A stretch of DNA of 48,538 nt, from contig DHTF01000107.1 in NCBI GenBank assembly GCA_002411515.1, positions 52,659 to 101,196 of the forward strand, written 5' to 3'. Under the pieces are notes generated by a model that worked only from the letters and a program-made list of their open reading frames with translations, was not told the origin of the DNA and did not search any database. Position numbers and translations under genes: made by a program. The stretch's first letter is position 1. Every line of letters starts with the position of its first letter. This document shows positions 1 to 7,533 of this stretch, one piece after another. Source of the stretch: Proteiniphilum sp. UBA5267 (GTDB lineage: Bacteria; Bacteroidota; Bacteroidia; Bacteroidales; Dysgonomonadaceae).

Positions 1-572
1 AGTGGCGAAGGGTGTGGTGATTTTAACACGAGGTGCCTATTCGTGTCTATTTCTGCTCCTTTCCGCTGAGCATAGGCACCCCAAAGGATGAAAACAAGAT
101 GTTCCCGCACCAATGCGAGTTGCCGGATGGCAGCATCGGTAAAAATTTCCCAACCTTTTCCTTGGTGTGAGCCTGCACGATGTGCTTGTACGGTCAGCGT
201 AGCATTTAACAGCAGCACACCCTGTTCGGCCCACCTCTCCAGGTTACCGGAATGGGGGATGGGTTTTCCCAAATCGGCATGAATCTCCTTGTAGATATTG
301 ATCAGAGAGGGAGGAATTGCCACCCCATCGGTAACAGAAAAGCACAATCCATGGGCCTGTCCCGGCTCATGATAAGGATCCTGTCCGACGATCACCACCT
401 TTACCTCATTGAAAGGGCATCGGTCGAAGGCATTGAAAATCAATCCTGCCGGAGGATATACTTTTTTGTTTGTATACTCCTGTCTGATAAAAGCTGTTAG
501 TTCCTCAAAATAAGGTTTTCCAAACTCTTTCTGCAATTGAGCTCTCCAGCTCTCTTCTATTTTTACATTCAT
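1..572 (-). CDS. ung: Uracil-DNA glycosylase, family 1 (3' end outside window)
   Basis: The enzyme removes uracil from DNA as the first step of base excision repair in the cytoplasm. The 190 visible residues begin MNVKIEESW and carry the water-activating motif GQDPYH at residues 63-68. The DNA-intercalation motif HPSP lies at the very end, about residues 187-190, preceded by VFILWGAYAQ. Family 1 enzymes are about 220-230 residues long, so roughly 30 C-terminal residues lie beyond base 1. The frame is open all the way to the edge, so this is a cut, not a frameshift. The ATG at 572 gives the usual N-terminus. A TACTTTCG sequence at 596-603 resembles a -7 box but has no matching -33 element. Identification is firm from the two motifs. 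Confidence 0.96.
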   Translation of the reverse strand, partial: MNVKIEESWRAQLQKEFGKPYFEELTAFIRQEYTNKKVYPPAGLIFNAFDRCPFNEVKVVIVGQDPYHEPGQAHGLCFSVTDGVAIPPSLINIYKEIHADLGKPIPHSGNLERWAEQGVLLLNATLTVQAHRAGSHQGKGWEIFTDAAIRQLALVREHLVFILWGAYAQRKGAEIDTNRHLVLKSPHPSP

Positions 573-621
573 AGGTTGTTGTCTAATTGATGATGCGAAA
601 GTAGATAAACTTTTTTAAACT

Positions 622-652
622 AAAAAAATCCTTCTCTTTTGAAGAAGGATTT
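622..652 (-). terminator. Rho-independent terminator of asnA
   Basis: A perfect 10-bp stem (626-635 with 643-652) closes a 7-nt loop. Read on the minus strand it is followed by a run of seven T residues. It lies 23 bp past the asnA stop codon and before ung, so ung is probably transcribed separately. Confidence 0.8.
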
Positions 653-674
653 GAATTATTTGCGTAAAAATTGT

Positions 675-1712
675 TCAAATAAGCAGTAATCCATGTGCCT
701 TTGCTTTCTGCCTCATCTCCTCCGGCCACAGGCTGGCCTGAATTTCACCGATATGTGCTTTCCGCAAATAATACATGCACAAACGCGACTGCCCAATCCC
801 GCCTCCAATGGAAAGAGGGAGTTCATTGTTCACCAGTCGTTGATGAAAATACAAACCCAGTCGATCCTCCTTGTTACGCGATTTCAGCTGTCGTTTCAAG
901 GAATCGGCATCCACCCGGATGCCCATCGAGGAGAGTTCCATTGCTTTACCCAAAACAGGGTTCCAGACCAGCAGATCACCGTTCAATCCCGCATAGCCCT
1001 CAGTGTTTATTGTGCTCCAGTCGTCGTAGTCCGGCGCCCTGCCATCATGCGGAATGCCATTGGAAAGAGGAGCGCCGATGCCGATGACAAATACCGCGCC
1101 ATACGCTTTGGTGACGGCATCTTCACGTTGTTTGTCATCCATACCCGGATACTGTTGCAACAGCTCCTCCGAATGAATAAAGGTGATCTCACAAGGGAGT
1201 TGAGGTTTGATCGCAGGAAACAATTCGAAGACCAGATATTCGGTACGCAGCATGGCTGCATAGATGCGTCGCACAATCTGCTTCAAAAAATCCACGTTGC
1301 GATTTTGCTCGCCTATCACCATCTCCCAGTCCCATTGGTCTACGTACAATGAATGGAGGTTATCCAGTTCTTCATCCGCTCGAATGGCATTCATGTCGGT
1401 ATAAATACCAAAGCCCTCTTCAATGCCGTAGTCAGCCAGCGTGAGCCGTTTCCACTTTGCCAAGGAGTGGACAATCTCAGCCTGTTTGTCTCCCATATCC
1501 TTGATGGGGAAATGAACCGGGCGCTCAACTCCGTTCAGGTCGTCGTTGATGCCTGTACCACTCTCTACAAACAGGGGTGCAGTTACCCTGCGTAAACGGA
1601 GTTCGGAAGAAAGGTTTGCCTGAAAAAAATCCTTGATATGCTTGATACCCAATTCCGTCTGCTTTAAATTGAGCACTGGTTCGTATCCGGCAGGTATTTG
1701 TAGTTGTGACAT
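675..1712 (-). CDS. asnA: Aspartate--ammonia ligase (asparagine synthetase A)
   Basis: This cytoplasmic enzyme makes asparagine from aspartate, ammonia and ATP, and is related in fold to class II aminoacyl-tRNA synthetases. The 345-residue product is close to the E. coli length of 330. Visible family segments are GTGINDDLNGVERPVHFPIK near residue 52, WDWEMVIGEQNRNVDFLK near 127, GRAPDYDDW near 218 and the glycine-rich IGGGIGQSRLCMYYL near 300. The ATG at 1712 is preceded by a near-ideal Bacteroidota promoter at 1746-1776, giving a leader of about 25 nt. The gene is monocistronic: it has its own promoter and a hairpin terminator at 622-652. Confidence 0.97.
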   Translation of the reverse strand: MSQLQIPAGYEPVLNLKQTELGIKHIKDFFQANLSSELRLRRVTAPLFVESGTGINDDLNGVERPVHFPIKDMGDKQAEIVHSLAKWKRLTLADYGIEEGFGIYTDMNAIRADEELDNLHSLYVDQWDWEMVIGEQNRNVDFLKQIVRRIYAAMLRTEYLVFELFPAIKPQLPCEITFIHSEELLQQYPGMDDKQREDAVTKAYGAVFVIGIGAPLSNGIPHDGRAPDYDDWSTINTEGYAGLNGDLLVWNPVLGKAMELSSMGIRVDADSLKRQLKSRNKEDRLGLYFHQRLVNNELPLSIGGGIGQSRLCMYYLRKAHIGEIQASLWPEEMRQKAKAHGLLLI

Positions 1713-1745
1713 ACACTTAAAAATCTAATTGACAAATAGAAAATG

Positions 1746-1776
1746 CAAAGTTACCATATTTATTCATTTTGTCAAA
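1746..1776 (-). promoter_or_regulatory. asnA promoter
   Basis: On the minus strand TTTG (1773-1776) is followed after exactly 19 bp by TAACTTTG (1746-1753). This is a full match to the Bacteroidota -33/-7 consensus TTTG-N19-TAnnTTTG. It lies 34 bp upstream of the asnA ATG. Confidence 0.82.
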
Positions 1777-1869
1777 AAAAACGGAATCAAAAACTACATT
1801 ATGATAGAAATAAGGTTAATATCAAGACATTTATCCTGAATAACACACACATTTGGTTGTCTTTTCGCC

Positions 1870-2784
1870 TCAGAGATAATTCATTTTCCCTACAAGATCC
1901 TCAACCGAAGCAATGTGATGCCGGTCGAGATAGGCTTCCACTCCCTCTACGATCTTCACCGACGCCATGGGATCGATAAAATTATAGGTACCCACCTGTA
2001 TAGCAGTAGCTCCGGCAAGGATAAATTCAATTGCATCCTGCCAGTTGCAAATACCTCCCATGCCGATGATGGGTATCTTTACCGCATGATATACCTGCCA
2101 CACCATGCGCAGGGCGATGGGTTTGATGCAGGGGCCCGATAATCCGCCGGTGATGGTTGAGAGTTTGGGTTTTCTGCTTTCTACGTCAATGGCCATGCCC
2201 AGGAAGGTGTTGACCAATGATACGGAATCGGCTCCGGCATCTTCCACAGCGGAAGCAATCTCGGTGATGTCGGTCACATTAGGTGAAAGCTTTACGATCA
2301 ATGTCTTGGGAAAAACCTTGCGAACCCGCCTTGTGACTTCCGCTGCCGACTGGCAGGAAGTACCGAAAGCCATGCCTCCCTCTTTCACGTTGGGACAAGA
2401 AATATTCAACTCTATGGCCAGCATCTTCTCCAGATCGGCCAGTTTTTCCGCACAGGCGACATAATCTTCCACACTCGATCCTGAGACATTCACGATCATG
2501 TGTGTGTCATAATCCTTTATTTTTGGATAGAGGTGTTCTACAAAATAATCGACCCCCTTATTTTGCAATCCCACCGAATTGAGCATTCCCGAAGGTGTTT
2601 CGGCCATCCTTGGGTAATCGTTTCCCTGGCGGGGTTCCAATGTAGTCCCTTTAACAAAGATGCCTCCCAGGCGTCCCAGATCCATGAAATCGGTATATTC
2701 CGTCCCGTAACCAAATGTACCCGAGGCAGTCATCACCGGGTTTTTCAGCCTCAAATCTCCTATCTGTACATTTAATTCAGCCAT
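1870..2784 (-). CDS. pyrD: Dihydroorotate dehydrogenase, class 1B catalytic subunit
   Basis: Oxidises dihydroorotate to orotate in de novo pyrimidine synthesis. In class 1B enzymes electrons pass from FMN in this subunit to the FAD and 2Fe-2S centre of PyrK and then to NAD. The 304-residue product shows an alpha/beta-barrel FMN pattern: [14 protein letters not shown] near residue 14, [11 protein letters not shown] near 128, [11 protein letters not shown], and [16 protein letters not shown] with GATAIQVGT near the C-terminus. There is no membrane-targeting extension, which separates it from class 2. Its start overlaps the 3' end of pyrK by 13 bp, so the two are cotranscribed and probably translationally coupled, as expected for subunits of one heterotetramer. 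Confidence 0.97.
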   Translation of the reverse strand: MAELNVQIGDLRLKNPVMTASGTFGYGTEYTDFMDLGRLGGIFVKGTTLEPRQGNDYPRMAETPSGMLNSVGLQNKGVDYFVEHLYPKIKDYDTHMIVNVSGSSVEDYVACAEKLADLEKMLAIELNISCPNVKEGGMAFGTSCQSAAEVTRRVRKVFPKTLIVKLSPNVTDITEIASAVEDAGADSVSLVNTFLGMAIDVESRKPKLSTITGGLSGPCIKPIALRMVWQVYHAVKIPIIGMGGICNWQDAIEFILAGATAIQVGTYNFIDPMASVKIVEGVEAYLDRHHIASVEDLVGKMNYL

Positions 2785-3545
2785 GTGAGTTCCTTTATGT
2801 TAAAAACGGGTCCTTCTGTGCAGGCACAAACATTTCCTTTGACGGTCTTCTCAATACAGCAGAGACAGGCTCCAAAGCCACAGGCCATCAGATTCTCAAG
2901 AGATGCTTCACAACCAATTCCGCACTCTTGTGCCAAACGTGCCACTGCCACCATCATTGGTTTGGGACCACAGGTATAAATAAAATCATATTTCTTTTGT
3001 TGCAGAATTGGGTGTTGGGTCACAAATCCTTTTTCTCCGAGAGATCCATCCTCGGTGGTATAGTAGAGCGTTCCCAGAGGTTCAAAATCGTCGCGCTGAA
3101 GGATATCTTTTTCACTACGTCCGCCCAGTAAAAACTCTGGTTCAAAACCCTTCTCCCTCATTCTTTTTCCTAGAAAAAGCAGGGGGGCGGTGCCTACGCC
3201 ACCGCCTATTAGCAAAAAACTTCCTTTCGTGGTGGGCAGCGTGAAGGAATTACCCAACGGAAAAATCATATTCAGCGTGTCACCGGCCGAAAGAGTCGCA
3301 ATTTTATCGGTTCCTTCTCCCACACGTTGAACCAGAAGCCAGATTTCATGTTGCTTTTCATCCACAAAATTGATGGAGATGGGCCGCCTCAGAAACACGT
3401 GCGGGGAGTTGGGAACCAGAATCTGAACAAATTGCCCCGGAAACATCTCCGGAAGAGGGCTATTGTCGACCGGTGTGACTTTGATAAGGTGGTTCCGGTC
3501 ATTTAACCGGGTGTTGGAACAAATGGTAAAATCGCGTACTTTCAT
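2772..3545 (-). CDS. pyrK: Dihydroorotate dehydrogenase electron-transfer subunit
   Basis: Iron-sulfur flavoprotein that moves electrons from the PyrD FMN to NAD. The 257-residue product has the ferredoxin-reductase-like order: an FAD-binding beta barrel with RRPISI near residue 54, a nucleotide-binding domain with [15 protein letters not shown] near 110 and TCGPKPMM near 190, and a C-terminal cysteine cluster (CGFGACLCC then CAC near residues 222-243) that binds the 2Fe-2S centre. It is the first gene of the pyrK-pyrD pair and overlaps pyrD. A TATTTTTG -7 box lies 24 bp upstream of the ATG at 3545. Confidence 0.96.
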   Translation of the reverse strand: MKVRDFTICSNTRLNDRNHLIKVTPVDNSPLPEMFPGQFVQILVPNSPHVFLRRPISINFVDEKQHEIWLLVQRVGEGTDKIATLSAGDTLNMIFPLGNSFTLPTTKGSFLLIGGGVGTAPLLFLGKRMREKGFEPEFLLGGRSEKDILQRDDFEPLGTLYYTTEDGSLGEKGFVTQHPILQQKKYDFIYTCGPKPMMVAVARLAQECGIGCEASLENLMACGFGACLCCIEKTVKGNVCACTEGPVFNIKELTWLN

Positions 3546-3563
3546 CAGCTAGCTCTCTTTATG

Positions 3564-3578
3564 AAGTACAAAAATACA
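3564..3578 (-). promoter_or_regulatory. pyrK promoter -7 region
   Basis: On the minus strand TATTTTTG (3569-3576) matches TAnnTTTG. The surrounding 15-mer TGTATTTTTGTACTT is repeated exactly in front of the DUF3298 lipoprotein gene at 27313-27327. No correctly spaced -33 TTTG is present; the nearest is 24 bp upstream. Confidence 0.6.
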
Positions 3579-3606
3579 TCATAATTTTCAATTAAGCCAC
3601 CAAAAG

Positions 3607-4146
3607 TTATCGTGATTCTTTTTCAGGAACAATCCAAAGAAAAACCGATTTACCATCCACAGAAATCTGGTCGTCCGGTTTCCAGTCTCCCATATCGAAA
3701 GCGTGAGACACTACCCGGCTACCTGGTTTCATTTCGGCAAGGATCTTTGGCATTAACTTTAGGTTTACATCCGGAAGCAGATAGAGGGTCAATACAGTGG
3801 CCTTGCTGAAATCGAAGTCAAACAGGTCCCCCTCATAAAAACTTACCTTGTCTTCTACTCCCGCGGCTAAGGCATTTTCTTTGGCCTCGCTTATTCTTAC
3901 AGGATTTATATCCACTCCGATACCGATAGCACCATAATCCCTTGAGGCCGCAATAATAATTCTGCCATCCCCGCATCCCAGATCGTAAACCACATCATCC
4001 TTGCCAACATTGGCTAAATCCAGCATGCCCTTTACCACCCTGTTCGGTGTCGGAACATAAGGCACATCCAATACAATCTGCTGGGCGTTTGTCTGAAGAT
4101 AACCCCAGAAGAGAAAGAAAATCAAAAAAGAAATAATTCGTTTCAT
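3607..4146 (-). CDS. SAM-dependent methyltransferase with N-terminal signal or anchor
   Basis: The 179-residue product is a class I methyltransferase. The SAM-binding motif DLGCGDGRIIIAAS lies near residue 56, followed by the acidic GVDINP at about 80 and FYEGDLFDFDF near 103. The first 22 residues (MKRIISFLIFF to NAQ) form a hydrophobic signal peptide or membrane anchor, which is unusual because SAM is cytoplasmic. The TPNRVVKGMLDLA lead-in followed by DLGCGDGR resembles, from memory, the FAM173/ATPSCKMT group of membrane-anchored lysine methyltransferases, but the substrate is unknown. It lies between pyrK and a permease with about 45-60 bp gaps, so it may be its own unit. The fold call is firm; the function is open. 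Confidence 0.85.
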   Translation of the reverse strand: MKRIISFLIFFLFWGYLQTNAQQIVLDVPYVPTPNRVVKGMLDLANVGKDDVVYDLGCGDGRIIIAASRDYGAIGIGVDINPVRISEAKENALAAGVEDKVSFYEGDLFDFDFSKATVLTLYLLPDVNLKLMPKILAEMKPGSRVVSHAFDMGDWKPDDQISVDGKSVFLWIVPEKESR

Positions 4147-4189
4147 ACAATTCGCATTTTAAGTGGACAAATAAAATAATTCCGACAAC

Positions 4190-5539
4190 TCATGCACTAC
4201 GCTGATTGCCTGCAGCAAAGGTGATTAACCAGCCAACGAGAAGCAGACCTGCACCCAGGAATGCGCCCAGACCGGTCACAGCAAGGCTCGCATGCAACAT
4301 GTAGAGACAGGTGGCGATGAACAAAATAGGTAAAACCGGATAGAGCGGTACCTTGAATGGTCTTGCCACATTTTTTCTCTTTACACGCAGCACCAACAGA
4401 CTGATTCCTGTGCTTAAAAAGAAAAACCAGAATATGGGTGCCGTAAAGTTGACCATCGCTTCAAACCCATCGGGCATGGTGGCGCCAAAGAATACAAGCA
4501 ACAAGGCAATGGCCCCCTGTGATAGCAGGGAGTTTACTGGTGCCGATTTCTTCCCGTTCCATTTTCCCAAAAAGGAGAGAGGAGAGAAATCTTTTCCCAG
4601 AGCGTAACTCGACCTGGCACCTGTAAAGATCGTGGTGTTCAGTGAAGTAATTGCCGAAAGCGTGATCAAGAGACCGATCAGCATGGCTCCCTTCTCTCCA
4701 GTGAGCTGCTGCATCATTTCCATACCGACCGCCTCGGAATCTCCGATACCTTCCAGTCCTAATACATTCAGGAAGGAAAGGTTAATCAGCAAATAGGTTC
4801 CAGTGATTAACAGGAGGCTGACAATCAGTACCCAGGTCATATTGCCTGATTTCAGCTCGGATGAAACAAAAGCCGCTTCGTTCCATCCACCATAGGTCAG
4901 CAGGACAAAAATGACCGCTAGGCTGATCGAGGGCTGAATCGGGACACTATTCGTAACAGTCTCTTTTACTCCTGCGTTGGAAGTGGAAGGCTCAGCAAAA
5001 AGGCCTGCTCCGATCAGCATCAGAATACCGGTTATCTGCAGGATGGTTAGCAGTTTCTGTGTACCCGTACCGAATCGAATTCCTAACACATTGATTGATG
5101 TGATGATTATTATGATGGATGCGGCGTACAGCGCCGACGAAAAAGCGCCAAGAGAAAGTAGTCTGGAAAGATAATCTCCCGCAATGTATGCCAGCATGGC
5201 GATGGATCCTGTTTGAATAACTACAATACGAGCCCAGGCATAGAGAAAGGAGAATCGTTTGCCAAATGCGAGCTTTAGAAAATGGTAATCGCCTCCCGTA
5301 CTTGGAAAAGCGGCACTAAGTTCAGCGTAACACAGCGCACCAATAAGCGATATAATTCCCCCGACTATCCAGATACCTAAAAAAAAATATTCATTGGGGG
5401 AGTTTAACGCAATCACCTGTGGGGAACGGAATATCCCTGCGCCAATCACAATGCCAATAATCAGCATCATTACATCAAATATTCCCAATGTAGGTCTGGG
5501 AATATGCGTTCCATCTTCCTTATGTTCATTTCCTCTCAT
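4190..5539 (-). CDS. Amino acid permease, APC superfamily
   Basis: Inner-membrane transporter with about 12 predicted membrane segments in 449 residues. The first helix contains GIVIGAGIFRSP, the unwound glycine-rich TM1 signature of APC transporters that binds substrate. GGIISLIGALCYAELSAAFPSTGGDY follows in TM2 and its loop, as in the LAT/YfnA-like branch. Substrate cannot be read from sequence; neutral amino acids are likely. I chose the ATG at 5539 (MRGNEHKEDG) over a TTG start at 5596, because a -7 box at 5580-5587 would put that TTG upstream of the transcript. The 19 extra residues also look unlike the family. Confidence 0.9.
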   Translation of the reverse strand: MRGNEHKEDGTHIPRPTLGIFDVMMLIIGIVIGAGIFRSPQVIALNSPNEYFFLGIWIVGGIISLIGALCYAELSAAFPSTGGDYHFLKLAFGKRFSFLYAWARIVVIQTGSIAMLAYIAGDYLSRLLSLGAFSSALYAASIIIIITSINVLGIRFGTGTQKLLTILQITGILMLIGAGLFAEPSTSNAGVKETVTNSVPIQPSISLAVIFVLLTYGGWNEAAFVSSELKSGNMTWVLIVSLLLITGTYLLINLSFLNVLGLEGIGDSEAVGMEMMQQLTGEKGAMLIGLLITLSAITSLNTTIFTGARSSYALGKDFSPLSFLGKWNGKKSAPVNSLLSQGAIALLLVFFGATMPDGFEAMVNFTAPIFWFFFLSTGISLLVLRVKRKNVARPFKVPLYPVLPILFIATCLYMLHASLAVTGLGAFLGAGLLLVGWLITFAAGNQRSA

Positions 5540-5579
5540 TTGGCTACTGATATTTGTCGTTCGAAAGAAAACGATCGGA

Positions 5580-5587
5580 CAAATATA
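5580..5587 (-). promoter_or_regulatory. Permease promoter -7 box
   Basis: TATATTTG on the minus strand matches TAnnTTTG, 40 bp upstream of the ATG at 5539. It supports the shorter start. No clear -33 element was found. Confidence 0.5.
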
Positions 5588-5634
5588 ATAACTCAATGAG
5601 ACTTCTCTTTGTTTAACAGAAATGAGAAAAAAAA

Positions 5635-6108
5635 TTATTTTATCGTTTCGCTTATTCCTGGTTGAGGATTAAATATCTCAAAAGTGTTGTCGGTATAGTA
5701 AATAATTATTTGCGAGATTTTTCTGATCTCAATTTTCGGAGGCTCTACTTGCTTGTATTCAGCATTTTTGGGGGTGAATGCTGTCGGTTTAAACGACGTT
5801 TCCTGCCTTTCGTCTACAACAACCGGATCTTCCCTTTGATTTATCATCGTCTGATGAAATAAATCGGGCTCGACAGGCTGATCGTTCCGGTCAACTTCTT
5901 TTTTTAACATGCTGCCAGTTCCTTTAAGAAGCCATTCCGGATTGATGTATTGCATTTCATCCAGAATTCTTGTCACCACATCGAGACTGGGATTATTTCT
6001 GCCATTCAGAATATGAGAAATTACCGCCCTGTTTATCTGTAATTTGTCGGCAAACCTCGCTGGCGTCAGATTTTCCTTTTCCATGATTACTCTTATTCGA
6101 TCTTTCAT
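5635..6108 (-). CDS. XRE-family transcriptional regulator with disordered C-terminal tail
   Basis: The 157-residue protein starts with a Cro/CI-type helix-turn-helix (residues 1-60). ARFADKLQINRAVISHILNG holds the turn and recognition helix, followed by NNPSLDVVTRILD and INPEWLLKGTGSM, a common pattern for Bacteroidota XRE proteins. The remaining 95 residues are charged and proline-rich, with a short hydrophobic end (IIIYYTDNTFEIF) that may be an interaction strand. There is no protease or ligand domain. A longer reading from a TTG at 6168 is unlikely because a -7 box lies over it. The gene faces a long AT-rich spacer with repeated TACA-WW-TGTA elements, one of them at its own promoter, which suggests autoregulation. 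Confidence 0.88.
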   Translation of the reverse strand: MKDRIRVIMEKENLTPARFADKLQINRAVISHILNGRNNPSLDVVTRILDEMQYINPEWLLKGTGSMLKKEVDRNDQPVEPDLFHQTMINQREDPVVVDERQETSFKPTAFTPKNAEYKQVEPPKIEIRKISQIIIYYTDNTFEIFNPQPGISETIK

Positions 6109-6163
6109 AGCCTGTTGCGTTTCAATGTTCGGAGGGGTATAACTTATGTGACAAAGATAATGA

Positions 6164-6173
6164 TACAAATGTA
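6164..6173 (-). promoter_or_regulatory. TACAAATGTA element at the xre promoter
   Basis: On the minus strand this reads TACATTTGTA and contains TACATTTG, a match to the -7 consensus, 58 bp upstream of the xre ATG. The same element is near-palindromic (TACA-WW-TGTA) and recurs at 6243-6252, 6547-6556 and 6596-6605. It could be both the promoter and an operator for the XRE protein. Confidence 0.5.
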
Positions 6174-6182
6174 TAAATATTT

Positions 6183-6221
6183 ATTTACAAATGAAAATTG
6201 GAGATATTTATATTTGTAAAT
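6183..6221. repeat. 10-bp perfect inverted repeat
   Basis: ATTTACAAAT (6183-6192) and ATTTGTAAAT (6212-6221) are exact inverted copies whose centres are 29 bp apart. The core ACAAAT/ATTTGT is shared with the neighbouring TACAAATGTA elements. A dimeric or tetrameric repressor could bind both arms; hairpin formation is also possible but would be weak. Confidence 0.5.
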
Positions 6222-6242
6222 TACAATTGTGCCAATATCAAA

Positions 6243-6252
6243 TACATTTGTA
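6243..6252. promoter_or_regulatory. TACATTTGTA element, copy 2
   Basis: Exact reverse complement of the element at 6164-6173, 79 bp away. On the plus strand TACATTTG also matches the -7 consensus. Confidence 0.4.
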
Positions 6253-6546
6253 ACTGAAACATATGGAAACTTTAAAAGCACATCTGTATATACAATTAAT
6301 TCATAATTCAATATTTTAATACATAATACTCATAATTAGATATATGAATAAGCAATAACTAGCGTATTTAACGTTTTATTCAGATGCTCTGCCATCTTCC
6401 AAAAAATAAAGGAACTCTTTCTTTATAATATAATTATAAACTGCTGTTATATAGTAATATTCATTAAATAAATATTGATATATTTGAATGTTAAATAGGA
6501 AAATATAGTTTTGTTACAGTCCCGATTTATATAAACAATAGTAATA

Positions 6547-6556
6547 TACAATTGTA
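6547..6556. promoter_or_regulatory. TACAATTGTA perfect palindrome, copy 3
   Basis: A perfect 10-bp palindrome of the TACA-WW-TGTA type within the same spacer. Confidence 0.4.
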
Positions 6557-6595
6557 ATATAATCAAATTAAACTTTCAACTCCCTACCCTATTGT

Positions 6596-6605
6596 TACAT
6601 TTGTA
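6596..6605. promoter_or_regulatory. TACATTTGTA element, copy 4
   Basis: Identical to copy 2. TACATTTG on the plus strand could be a -7 box reading towards glutathione peroxidase, but the leader would be over 300 nt. Confidence 0.4.
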
Positions 6606-6921
6606 TCTTATTCTGTACGTCTTTTTTGAATAGAAATGTAAATTGTTGAATGTACTGTTTCCTTTTTTTCACCTTGTGTGTTAGTAAAGGAATGAAACTG
6701 CTGGATTTTGGAATATTTACCTACATATATACAAATCAACTCAAAAAATTAAATCTGAAAAGGTTTGTTTATTATTATTTTATTGAGAAAGAGATGAATA
6801 GATATTATTAATCTTGTTGATATTTTCCAACAGATAATAAAATGTTCCTTGAAATGAACAGGCAGGCTTGCATTGCTGTTTAAAAGATGTCAAGTTTATC
6901 TATTTCAAGTAAAAAAACAAT

Positions 6922-7533
6922 ATGAAAGCATTATACAGCATCCTCATTTTTATGTTCGTAACCTTGTTGGCTATCGGACAGCAAAAAAATACTACATCCG
7001 CTATGAATAACGGAAATGCAAAAGTAAAAACCGGGTCTTTTTCGGTTGGAAGCAAAACGCTGCACGACTTCACCGTGAAAGATATCAACGGGAAGTCATT
7101 TGATCTGGCATCACTCAAAGGAAAAAAGGTGCTGGTTGTAAATGTGGCATCAAAATGCGGTCTTACACCCCAGTATGAAGATCTGCAAACCTTATATGAA
7201 CGCTACGGGGACAGGAACTTCGTGGTGATTGGGTTTCCTGCGAACAACTTCAACAATCAGGAACCGGGTACAAACAGAGAAATAAAAGAATTTTGTACAG
7301 CTAACTACGGCGTCACATTCCCGATAATGGACAAGATAAGCGTCAAAGGAAACGATCAGGCACCACTCTATAAATGGCTGACGCAGAAGTCGGAAAACGG
7401 CGTGCTCGATCAGGAGGTTACCTGGAACTTTCAAAAGTTCATGGTAGACGAACAAGGTAGGCTGGTAGATGTGGTGTTACCCCGTGAGAGTCCCCTGAGT
7501 GAGAAGATTGTGCAGTGGATCACCGGCAGTTAG
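6922..7533 (+). CDS. Glutathione peroxidase family protein (Cys type), exported
   Basis: Thiol peroxidase of the GPx family, which reduces peroxides; most bacterial Cys-type members use thioredoxin, so the glutathione name may mislead. The catalytic set is visible: Cys79 in NVASKCGLTPQY, Gln in NNFNNQEPG, and Trp-Asn in VTWNFQKF. FCTANYGVTFP is the usual second helix segment. Canonical members have FPCNQF where this has FPANNF, so the common extra Cys is absent. The product is 203 residues, longer than the usual 160-180, because residues 1-20 form a signal peptide (MKALYSILIFMFVTLLAIGQ) followed by a linker. That places it in the periplasm. The last 4 bp overlap the convergent holA 3' end. 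Confidence 0.94.
   Translation: MKALYSILIFMFVTLLAIGQQKNTTSAMNNGNAKVKTGSFSVGSKTLHDFTVKDINGKSFDLASLKGKKVLVVNVASKCGLTPQYEDLQTLYERYGDRNFVVIGFPANNFNNQEPGTNREIKEFCTANYGVTFPIMDKISVKGNDQAPLYKWLTQKSENGVLDQEVTWNFQKFMVDEQGRLVDVVLPRESPLSEKIVQWITGS

Larger units (their letters stand above)
6109..6921. other. AT-rich intergenic spacer with operator-like elements
   Basis: About 810 bp without a convincing gene, much richer in A and T than the flanking coding DNA. It lies between the divergent xre and glutathione peroxidase genes. It holds four copies of TACA-WW-TGTA, a spaced 10-bp inverted repeat (6183-6221), and several TAnnTTTG sequences that could be promoters or chance in such composition. A 39-codon ORF at 6692-6811 was considered but not accepted as a gene. 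Confidence 0.7.

Noticed and set aside
1777..1869. Small gene or RNA between asnA and pyrD
   Set aside because: Sequence is AT-rich with no start followed by a supported reading frame and no structure beyond chance.
6692..6811. 39-codon ORF preceded by AGTAAAGGA in the AT-rich spacer
   Set aside because: Its composition is that of the surrounding AT-rich DNA, with runs of Tyr, Lys and Asn; no recognisable feature supports it as a gene.
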